DNA of 64,000 nt, taken from positions 124,001 through 188,000 of the forward strand of contig NZ_BMTN01000008.1 of the NCBI RefSeq assembly GCF_014649695.1, in the 5' to 3' direction. This document shows positions 36,143 through 42,946 of the stretch, piece by piece; within the stretch, counting starts at the first letter, position 1, and every line of letters begins with the position of its first letter. The translations under genes were made by a program, and so were the position numbers. A model generated the notes under the pieces. The model had not been told where the DNA came from. It searched no databases and was given only the letters and a program-made list of their open reading frames with translations. Source of the DNA: Streptomyces kurssanovii. Lineage in GTDB: Bacteria; Actinomycetota; Actinomycetes; Streptomycetales; Streptomycetaceae.

Positions 36143-38414
36143 GCCTCGGTTTGGGGGCGTCCGTGCGGCCGGTGGGCGGCTTGCGGCTGCCCGCGCGGTA
36201 CGGCAGCGGCCAGGGCGCCCCGTCGCCGGTGTAGTTCTGGTCGGCCGCCGCGTGGAGCGTCCAGTTCGGATCGTAGAGGTGCGGTCTGGCCAGGGCGCAG
36301 AGGTCGGCGCGGCCGGCCAGCAGGATCGAGTTGACGTCGTCCCAGGAGGAGATCGCGCCGACGGCGATCACCGGGATGTGCGCCTCGTTGCGGATCCGGT
36401 CGGCGTACGGGGTCTGGTAGGAGCGACCGTATTCGGGGCGTTCGTCGGCGACGACCTGGCCGGTGGAGACGTCGATGGCGTCGGCGCCATGAGCGGCGAA
36501 GGCGCGGGCGACGGCGACGGCGTCCTCCGCGGTGGTCCCGCCGTCGGCCCAGTCGGTGGCCGAGATCCGGACCGTCATCGGCCGGTCCTCCGGCCACTGC
36601 TCCCGCACGGCGCCGAACACCTCGAGCGGGAAACGGAGCCGGTTCTCGAGGGAACCTCCGTACGCGTCGAGACGCCGGTTGGTCAGCGGCGAGAGGAAAC
36701 CGGAGAGCAGATAGCCGTGGGCGCAGTGGAGTTCGAGGAGGTCGAAGCCGCCGCGGGCGGCGCGCCGGGCGGCCGCGGCGAACTGCTGCCTGATCTCGGC
36801 GAGCCCCGTGCGGTCGAGGGCGCCCGGGACCTGGTTGACCCCCGGCCGGTACGGGAGCGGGGAGGCGGCGGACACCGGCCAGTTGCCGGTGTCGAGCGGC
36901 TGGTCGATGCCTTCCCACATGACCCGGGTGGAGCCCTTGCGGCCGGAGTGGCCGAGCTGGACGCCGATCGCGGTGCCGGGCGCGTGGTGGTGGACGAAGT
37001 CGGTGACGCGGCGCCAGGCGGCCGCCTGCTCGGCCGTGTAGAGGCCGGTGCAGCCGGGGGTGATCCGGCCCTCGGGGCTGACGCACACCATCTCGGTCAT
37101 GACCAGGCCCGCCCCGCCGAGGGCGCGGGCGCCGAGGTGGACGAGGTGGAAGTCGCCGGGCATGCCGTCCTCGCCGACGTACATGTCCATCGGTGAGACG
37201 ACGACACGGTTGCGCAGGGTCAGGCCGCGCAGCCGGAACGGGGTGAACATCGGCGGCGTGCCCGGCGGGCAGCCGAAGTCCCGCTCGACCGCGTCGGTGA
37301 AGGCGGGGTCACGCAGCCGCAGGTTGTCGTGGGTGACGCGGCGGCTGCGGGTGAGGAGGTTGAAGGCGAACTGGCGCGGCGGCTGGTCGGTGTGGGTGGC
37401 CAGCTCCTCGAACCAGCGCAGGCTGGCGGCGGCCGCGCGCTGGGTGGACTCGACCACCGGGCGGCGTTCGTTCTCGTAGGCGGCGAGGGCCGCCGGCAGG
37501 CCGGGCTGCTCCTCGACGCAGGCGGCGAGGGCGAGGGCGTCCTCGACGGCGAGCTTGGTGCCGGAGCCGATGGAGAAGTGGGCGGTGTGCGCGGCGTCGC
37601 CGAGGAGCACGATGTTGCCGTGCGACCAGCGCTCGTTGACGACGGTGCGGAACGCGGTCCAGGCGGAGGAGTTGCCGTGCAGGGGCCGGCCGCCGAGGAC
37701 CTCGGCGAAGACCTTGGCGCAGCGTTCCGTCGACTGCTGCTCGTCACAGGTGTCGAAACCGGCGGCACGCCAGACCTCCTCACGCATCTCGACGATGACG
37801 GTGGAGACGTCGGCCGCGAAGGGGTAGCCGTGCAGTTGCATCACGCCGTGCTCGGTCTCGGCGATCTCGAACCGGAACGAGTCGAAGGCGAAGTCGGCGG
37901 CGAGCCAGATGTAGTGGCAGCGGTGGGTGGTGACACGCGGCGCGAAGACGTCGGCGTGCGCCTCGCGGGTGGCGCTGTGGACGCCGTCCGCGGCGATGAC
38001 GAGGTCGTGGTCCGCGGCGAGATCGGCGGCGGGCGGCGCCGGGGTACGGAAGCGCAGGCGTACGCCGAGGGACTCGCAGCGTTCGTGGAGGATCTCCAGG
38101 AGCCTGCGGCGGCCGAGGGCGGCGAAGCCGTGTCCGCCGGAGGTCAGGGTCTGTCCGCGGTGGCCGATGTCGATGTCGTCCCAGCGGACGAACTCGCGCT
38201 GGAGCAAGCGGTGGACGGTGGGGTCGGCGTGCTCGATCCCGCCCAGGGTCTCGTCGGACAGCACGACGCCGAAGCCGAACGTGTCGTCGGGCGCGTTGCG
38301 TTCCCAGACGGTGATCTCGCGTGCGGGATCGAGCCGCTTGAGCAGCACGGCCGCGTACAGCCCGCCGGGCCCGCCGCCGATGACGGCGATCCGAAGCGGC
38401 CGCGCCTTCGGCAC
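36129..38414 (-). CDS. 2-Aminobenzoyl-CoA monooxygenase/reductase-like flavoprotein
   Basis: This 761-residue bifunctional enzyme fuses two flavin modules. Residues 8-380 are an FAD monooxygenase (IAVIGGGPGGLYAA at the start, VLLGDAAHTAHFS later). Residues about 395-761 are an FMN old-yellow-enzyme domain (HCAHGYLLSGFLSPLTNRR, DAYGGSLENR). In Azoarcus this architecture hydroxylates and then reduces 2-aminobenzoyl-CoA to a non-aromatic enamine. Databases often call it salicylyl-CoA 5-hydroxylase/oxidoreductase. The GTG at 38414 with GAGG at 9 nt gives the usual length. The frame is open to an ATG at 38714, 1 nt past the hydratase stop, which would add about 100 Pro/Ser/Thr/Ala-rich residues from a repeat. 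The longer form cannot be excluded. Confidence 0.85.
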   Translation of the reverse strand: MPKARPLRIAVIGGGPGGLYAAVLLKRLDPAREITVWERNAPDDTFGFGVVLSDETLGGIEHADPTVHRLLQREFVRWDDIDIGHRGQTLTSGGHGFAALGRRRLLEILHERCESLGVRLRFRTPAPPAADLAADHDLVIAADGVHSATREAHADVFAPRVTTHRCHYIWLAADFAFDSFRFEIAETEHGVMQLHGYPFAADVSTVIVEMREEVWRAAGFDTCDEQQSTERCAKVFAEVLGGRPLHGNSSAWTAFRTVVNERWSHGNIVLLGDAAHTAHFSIGSGTKLAVEDALALAACVEEQPGLPAALAAYENERRPVVESTQRAAAASLRWFEELATHTDQPPRQFAFNLLTRSRRVTHDNLRLRDPAFTDAVERDFGCPPGTPPMFTPFRLRGLTLRNRVVVSPMDMYVGEDGMPGDFHLVHLGARALGGAGLVMTEMVCVSPEGRITPGCTGLYTAEQAAAWRRVTDFVHHHAPGTAIGVQLGHSGRKGSTRVMWEGIDQPLDTGNWPVSAASPLPYRPGVNQVPGALDRTGLAEIRQQFAAAARRAARGGFDLLELHCAHGYLLSGFLSPLTNRRLDAYGGSLENRLRFPLEVFGAVREQWPEDRPMTVRISATDWADGGTTAEDAVAVARAFAAHGADAIDVSTGQVVADERPEYGRSYQTPYADRIRNEAHIPVIAVGAISSWDDVNSILLAGRADLCALARPHLYDPNWTLHAAADQNYTGDGAPWPLPYRAGSRKPPTGRTDAPKPRLTLG

Positions 38415-38468
38415 CGCCCGGGCCTCGGTGTCCGGGACCGTGGGCCGGTCAGGGCCTGCCGCGGACCC

Positions 38469-38640
38469 GGCCGAGGGCGGCGTAGTCGTGTGCCCGGCCG
38501 AACGCGGCATGGCTGCCGGGGCGGCCGAAGGCGGCGTGACCGCCGGACCGGCCGAAGGCGGCGTAGTCGTGCGCCCGGCCGAAGACGGCATGGCTGCCAG
38601 GGCGGCCGAAGGCGGCGTGGTCGTGGGCCCGGGAGGAGGG
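38469..38640. repeat. Imperfect GC-rich repeat ahead of the monooxygenase gene
   Basis: The word GGCCGAAGGCGGCGT recurs, with variants such as GGCCGAAGACGGCAT, at 15-30-bp intervals. On the gene's strand it would encode PSAG- and TTTPPS-type low-complexity protein. It lies between the hydratase stop and the likely monooxygenase start. Confidence 0.6.
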
Positions 38641-38715
38641 GGCGTCAACGTTGTGGGCCCGGCCGAAGGCCGCGTGGCTGGGGGCCCGGGAGGGGGCGGC
38701 GTCGGGGAGGGCATG

Positions 38716-39543
38716 TCAGCGGCCCTGCCACTTGGGCGGCCGCTTCTCGGTGAAGGCCGCGTGGAACTCGGCGTAGTCGTCGCCGTTCATCAGGAGCGCC
38801 TGCGTCGCCGCGTCCAGCTCGACCGACGCCGCGAGCGGCATGTCGAGCTCGGCCGTCAGCAGCGCCTTCGTCTGGGCGTACGCCAGCGCCGGGCCGTCCG
38901 CGAGGTGGCGGGCGAGCTCGGCGGCCCGGGCGTCCGCCTGCCCTTCGTCGGTCAGTTCGCTGATCAGGCCGATGCGTTCCGCCTCCGGCGCGCGGACCGG
39001 CTCGCCCAGCATGAGCAGGCGGGTCGCATGGCCGAGGCCGACGACGCGGGGCAGCAGATAGGCCGCGCCCATGTCACCGCCGGAGAGCCCCACCTTGGTG
39101 AAGAGGAAGGCGAACCGCGCCGACGGGTCCGCGACCCGGAAGTCCGCGGCCAACGCCAGCACCGCGCCCGCGCCCGCCGCCACGCCGTGCACCGCGGCGA
39201 TCACGGGGAAGGGGCACTCCCGGACCGCCCGTACGACCTGGCCCGTCATCCGGTTGAAGTCGAGGAGCTGGGCGGTGTCCATGGACAGGGTCGCGCCGAT
39301 GATCTCGTCGACGTCCCCGCCGGAGCAGAATCCGCGTCCTTCGCCGCCGAGCACGAGGGCGCGCACCGAGCGCTCCCGTGACAGCTCGGCGAGCAGGTCG
39401 CGCAGGTCGGCGTAGGCGCCGAAGGTGAGGGCGTTGAGCTTCTCCGGGCGGGCGAGGGTGACGGTCGCGACACCGTCCTTCCTCGTCAGCCGCAGATGAC
39501 GCCACTCCTGCGTACGTGGCACGGAACCGGTAAAGGGGCTCAT
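38716..39543 (-). CDS. Enoyl-CoA hydratase/isomerase-family protein
   Basis: This 275-residue crotonase-fold protein has the oxyanion-hole segments EGRGFCSGGDVDE and VHGVAAGAGAVLALAADFRV. The two glutamates used by classical enoyl-CoA hydratase are not in place. The first site is Val in GAGAVLA, and the second region reads GGDMGAAYLLPRVVG with an aspartate. It is therefore more likely an isomerase, a ring-product hydratase or a hydrolase than a beta-oxidation hydratase. The ATG has GGGAGG at 10 nt. It leads the unit with the monooxygenase/reductase and carries the shared operator motif upstream. Confidence 0.85.
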   Translation of the reverse strand: MSPFTGSVPRTQEWRHLRLTRKDGVATVTLARPEKLNALTFGAYADLRDLLAELSRERSVRALVLGGEGRGFCSGGDVDEIIGATLSMDTAQLLDFNRMTGQVVRAVRECPFPVIAAVHGVAAGAGAVLALAADFRVADPSARFAFLFTKVGLSGGDMGAAYLLPRVVGLGHATRLLMLGEPVRAPEAERIGLISELTDEGQADARAAELARHLADGPALAYAQTKALLTAELDMPLAASVELDAATQALLMNGDDYAEFHAAFTEKRPPKWQGR

Positions 39544-39612
39544 GGAGTGGGGCCTCCCTCGGCACGGGCGGTCTGCTGCGCTGCCTCTGACTTCGAAGCT
39601 ATCACTCATTCG

Positions 39613-39639
39613 TGACTTCCGTCATGAGCGCGCGATACG
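39613..39639. promoter_or_regulatory. Cluster operator upstream of the enoyl-CoA hydratase gene
   Basis: TGAC-TTCC-GTCA (39613-39624) is followed 8 nt later by CGATACG (39633-39639). The same order of elements occurs at 33211-33235 between the ligase and acyl-CoA dehydrogenase genes. The site lies 70-96 nt upstream of the hydratase start. It is probably the second PaaX-type operator of the regulon. Confidence 0.55.
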
Positions 39640-39773
39640 AGTGTTGCGACTCCGCGAAAGTCCCGTACCGGTTGTGGCACAGGTGCCGGGCAGGCGGGGT
39701 ACCCGCCCCCGTTCCGGCGTCCTGGACTTCGTAGGGTCGTGATCAGCAACTGCCACCGAACGGAAAGCCCGCC

Positions 39774-40199
39774 TTGTCCCCAGCCACCGACTCCGCCTCA
39801 TGGCGTGTCCCGCTGCCGCACACCACGGCGGCCGTGCCCATCGCCCGTGCCCTGGTGCGTGCGGCGCTGGCGGGCGGCGACCACCCCGCACGCCCCGACC
39901 GCGACACCGCCGAGCTGCTCACGGCCGAGCTGGTCGCGAACGCCGTGGAGCACACCCGCGGCGGATCACCGATAGAGCTCGTGGTGGAGCTGCTGCCGAC
40001 GGGGTGCCAGGTCGAGGTCCACGACCACGACCCGACGCCGCCCCACGGACTGTCACCGTCCGCCCCGCTGCCGCAGCCCGATCCCTGGCAGGAGCACGGC
40101 CGCGGCCTGCTCCTGATCCGGGCGCTGAGCACCGCCTGCGGTCATCGGCCCACGGCACGCGGCAAGGCGGTCTGGTTCACGCTCCCGGGATCGGCCTGA
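39774..40199 (+). CDS. Anti-sigma-type (RsbW-like) ATP-binding protein
   Basis: This 141-residue protein is a stand-alone HATPase_c domain of the kind used by RsbW/SpoIIAB-like anti-sigma factors and many Streptomyces regulators. The N-box is ELLTAELVANAVEHT and the G-box is WQEHGRGLLLIRALS. The start is a TTG with GGAAAG upstream. No sigma or anti-anti-sigma partner is adjacent, so it is an orphan member, as is common in Streptomyces. Its 3' end overlaps the remnant of a permease gene on the other strand. Confidence 0.83.
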   Translation: MSPATDSASWRVPLPHTTAAVPIARALVRAALAGGDHPARPDRDTAELLTAELVANAVEHTRGGSPIELVVELLPTGCQVEVHDHDPTPPHGLSPSAPLPQPDPWQEHGRGLLLIRALSTACGHRPTARGKAVWFTLPGSA

Positions 40200-40477
40200 T
40201 CCGAACGGAAGACCCTAGGCCAGGCGTCGACGAGCGGCTTCGGTTCGGTCCCGGCCTTGGGCGGGCCGGCCGCGAGACGCGAGTTCCGGCGGCCGTAGAG
40301 CGCGTAGAGGACGCCTCCGGCCAGCAGGAACACCGAGAACTGGAGCCAGGTCGCCCGGCCCGTCCCCAACATCAGATACAGGCAGCAGGCGACGCCGAGC
40401 ACCAGGGTGACCGGGTGGAACGGCACACGGAACCGCGTCTCGGTGTCCGGGTAGCGGCGGCGCAGCGCGATGCGCAT
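40142..40477 (-). pseudogene. Remnant of a cationic amino-acid permease (C terminus only)
   Basis: The frame starting 2 nt after the ornithine carbamoyltransferase stop encodes only the C-terminal end of an APC/CAT-type permease: RIALRRRYPDTETRFRVPF, a helix (LGVACCLYLMLG), TWLQFSVFLLAGG and LYALYGRRNSRLA. About 400 N-terminal residues and all upstream helices are missing, so it cannot be a transporter. The right edge abuts the argF stop, as if a deletion had removed the rest. An arginine/ornithine carrier would be expected beside arginine deiminase and carbamoyltransferase genes. The last 40 or so codons, over the ATPase gene, are probably not original. Confidence 0.7.
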
Positions 40478-40479
40478 GG

Positions 40480-41511
40480 CTATACGGATGCCGTGCTCCC
40501 GCCCGCCGTGACACCCGTCAGCGTGGCCACCATCACGGCCTTGATGGTGTGCATGCGGTTCTCCGCCTCGTCGAAGACGACGGAGTGCTCCGACTCGAAG
40601 ACCTCGTCGCTGACCTCCAGCTCCGTCAGCCCGTGCCGCTCGTGGATCTCCCGGGCGACCTTGGTGCCCAGGTCGTGGAAGGCGGGCAGGCAGTGGAGGA
40701 ACTTCACCCCCGGGTTGCCGGTGGCGCGCAGCACGTCCATGGTCACGGCATAGGGAGCCAGCGCCTTGATCCGCTCGTCCCAGACCTCCTTGGGCTCCCC
40801 CATCGACACCCAGACGTCGGTCGCGACGAAGTCGGCGCCCCGCACGCCCTCCGCGACGTCCTCGGTGAGCGTGATCCTGGCGCCGCTCACGGCGGCGGCC
40901 CGGTGCGCCTGCGTGACGACCTCCTCGGCGGGCCAGTACGCCTTGGGCGCGACGATCCGGACGTCCATGCCCAGGAGAGCACCGGTGACCAGGTACGAGT
41001 TGCCCATGTTGAAGCGGGCGTCGCCGAGGTAGGCGAAGGAGAGCGCCTCCAGCGGCTTGTCGCTGTGCTCCTTCATGGTGAGGACGTCGGCCAGCATCTG
41101 GGTGGGGTGCCAGTCGTCGGTGAGTCCGTTGTAGACGGGCACGCCCGCGTGGGCGGCGAGCTCCTCCACGATGTCCTGGCCGTCACCGCGGAACTCGATG
41201 GCGTCGAACATCCGGCCGAGCACCCGGGCGGTGTCCTTGGCGGACTCCTTGCTGCCGATGTGGGAGCCCGAGGGGTCCAGGTAGGTCGTCGAAGCGCCCT
41301 GGTCGGCGGCCGCCACCTCGAAGGAGCAGCGGGTGCGGGTCGACGACTTCTCGAAGATCAGCACGATGTTGCGGCCGCGCAGCCGCTGCACCTCGGTGCC
41401 CGCGCGCTTGGCCGCCTTGAGCTCGGCGGCCAGGTCGACCAGACCGCGGAACTCCTCGGCGGTGAAATCGAGCTCCTTGAGGAAGTGGCGGCCTTCCAGA
41501 TGTATCGCCAT
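40480..41511 (-). CDS. argF: Ornithine carbamoyltransferase
   Basis: This 343-residue cytoplasmic enzyme interconverts ornithine plus carbamoyl phosphate and citrulline plus phosphate. The carbamoyl-phosphate motif [17 protein letters not shown] and the ornithine-site HCLPAFHD are intact. The ATG at 41511 has AGGAG at 9 nt. It follows arginine deiminase on the same strand after 61 nt, so it may work in the catabolic direction (phosphorolysis of citrulline) and could equally be called arcB. No carbamate kinase gene is present in the window. ARG-box-like sites lie just upstream. Confidence 0.92.
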   Translation of the reverse strand: MAIHLEGRHFLKELDFTAEEFRGLVDLAAELKAAKRAGTEVQRLRGRNIVLIFEKSSTRTRCSFEVAAADQGASTTYLDPSGSHIGSKESAKDTARVLGRMFDAIEFRGDGQDIVEELAAHAGVPVYNGLTDDWHPTQMLADVLTMKEHSDKPLEALSFAYLGDARFNMGNSYLVTGALLGMDVRIVAPKAYWPAEEVVTQAHRAAAVSGARITLTEDVAEGVRGADFVATDVWVSMGEPKEVWDERIKALAPYAVTMDVLRATGNPGVKFLHCLPAFHDLGTKVAREIHERHGLTELEVSDEVFESEHSVVFDEAENRMHTIKAVMVATLTGVTAGGSTASV

Positions 41512-41545
41512 GATGGCTGCTCCTGCGTGGCGGATGCGGTGACAG

Positions 41546-41579
41546 TGGAACTCTATACGATCCTCTGCATTGCTATACA
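41546..41579. promoter_or_regulatory. Tandem ARG-box-like sites upstream of argF
   Basis: TGCATTGCTATACA (41566-41579) fits the ArgR pattern TG-N-AT-N4-AT-N-CA exactly. TGGAACTCTATACG (41546-41559) fits 6 of its 8 fixed positions. They are offset by 20 bp, close to the spacing of paired ARG boxes. The region lies between the arcA stop and argF start. ArgR is encoded elsewhere. Confidence 0.4.
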
Positions 41580-42802
41580 GCATCTCGCTCGACGGGGCAG
41601 CTCATGCACCGCGGACCGCCACGGCCCCTGCCCAGTTCGCTGCCGGGGATCTCGATGACCTCGATGCCCTGCTTGCGCAGATGGGTATTGGTGGTGACAT
41701 TGCGCTCGTAGGCCACGACGACGCCCGGTTCCACGGCCAGCACGTTGCAGCCGTCGTCCCACTGCTCACGCTCGGCCGCGTGCACGTCCTGTGTCGCCGT
41801 CAGCACCCGGACCTCCTTCAGGCCGATCGCTGCCGCTATCGCGTCGTGCATCCGCTCCGGCGGATGGTCACTGACCTTGAGGCCCCCGCCCTCGGCCGGT
41901 TCGATGGTGTACGAGCGGAGCATGCCGAGACCCGCGTACTTGGTGAAGGTGTCGCCGTCCACCATCGTCATGACCGTGTCCAGATGCATGAACGCCCGCC
42001 GCTTGGGCATGTCGAGGGCCACGATCGTGCGCGCCGAACCGGCCGCGAACAGTCCGCGCGCCAGCATCTCCACGGCCTGCGGCGTCGTGCGCTCGCTCAT
42101 CCCGATCAGCACCGCGCCGTTGCCGAGCACCAGCACGTCGCCGCCCTCGATGGTGGACGGGTAGTCGTCCTGCCCCTCCGACCAGTGATGGAACGGGCCC
42201 GCCTCCGGGCCCACGAAGAGCGGATGGTGCTTGTAGATCGCCTCGAAGTGCACCGTCTCGCGCTGGCGGGCCGGCCAGCGCATCGCGTTGATGGCGACGC
42301 CGTCGTAGATCCACGCCGAGGTGTCACGGGTGAAAAGGTGGTTCGGCAGCGGGTGGAGCACGAAGTCGTCCAGATCCATCACGTGGAAACGCACGGACGT
42401 CGGCTCCGAATGGCCCGCCAGGAACTCCCGTTTGGTCATCCCGCCGACCAGGGCCTCCACCAGGGCGGCGGTGGGCAGTTCGTCGAAGGCGGCCCGCAGG
42501 TGGTCGGTGGCGAGCGGGCCGTACTCCTTCTCGTCGAAGACCCGGTCCAGCACGAGTTTCCTGGCCTCGGAGAGCTCCAGCGACTCGCGCAGCAGATCAC
42601 CGAAGAGATGGACCTCCACCCCCCGGTCGCGCAGCACGTCCGCGAACCCGTCGTGCTCCTGCCGGGCGCGGCGCACCCAGAGCACGTCGTCGAAGAGCAG
42701 TGCGTCCTTGTTGCTCGGTGTGAGCCGCTTCAGCTCCAGATCGGGCCGGTGCAGTACGACCCGGCGGAGCCGCCCGGCCTCGGAGTCGACATGGAATCCC
42801 AT
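41573..42802 (-). CDS. arcA: Arginine deiminase
   Basis: This 409-residue cytoplasmic enzyme hydrolyses arginine to citrulline and ammonia, the first step of the arginine deiminase route to ATP. It has the guanidine-modifying fold with motifs [10 protein letters not shown], the histidine/aspartate region [10 protein letters not shown], and the catalytic Cys399 in GGPRCMSCP near the C terminus. The ATG at 42802 gives the usual family length, and the frame extends only slightly upstream. It is followed by argF, but the usual antiporter is reduced to a fragment and carbamate kinase is not nearby. Confidence 0.92.
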   Translation of the reverse strand: MGFHVDSEAGRLRRVVLHRPDLELKRLTPSNKDALLFDDVLWVRRARQEHDGFADVLRDRGVEVHLFGDLLRESLELSEARKLVLDRVFDEKEYGPLATDHLRAAFDELPTAALVEALVGGMTKREFLAGHSEPTSVRFHVMDLDDFVLHPLPNHLFTRDTSAWIYDGVAINAMRWPARQRETVHFEAIYKHHPLFVGPEAGPFHHWSEGQDDYPSTIEGGDVLVLGNGAVLIGMSERTTPQAVEMLARGLFAAGSARTIVALDMPKRRAFMHLDTVMTMVDGDTFTKYAGLGMLRSYTIEPAEGGGLKVSDHPPERMHDAIAAAIGLKEVRVLTATQDVHAAEREQWDDGCNVLAVEPGVVVAYERNVTTNTHLRKQGIEVIEIPGSELGRGRGGPRCMSCPVERDAV

Positions 42803-42946
42803 GCCCCCATCCTGGCCGTGCGGGCCGCCGGACACACGCCGTACGCGGATCTTCGGCCGCTCTTCCGTCGTGCTTCGGCCGCGCGTCGCCCACCCCTCGG
42901 CCGCTTGTCGGCCGCCCTGCCGCCGTTCCTCCGCCGCGGCGGGCTT

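Noticed and set aside
36129-38414. Naming the flavoprotein salicylyl-CoA 5-hydroxylase outright
   Set aside because: The fused old-yellow-enzyme domain and the neighbouring RidA and acyl-CoA dehydrogenase genes fit 2-aminobenzoyl-CoA better. No gentisate dioxygenase is present.
38716-39543. Calling the crotonase-family gene a classical enoyl-CoA hydratase
   Set aside because: Both catalytic glutamate positions differ, so only the superfamily can be asserted.
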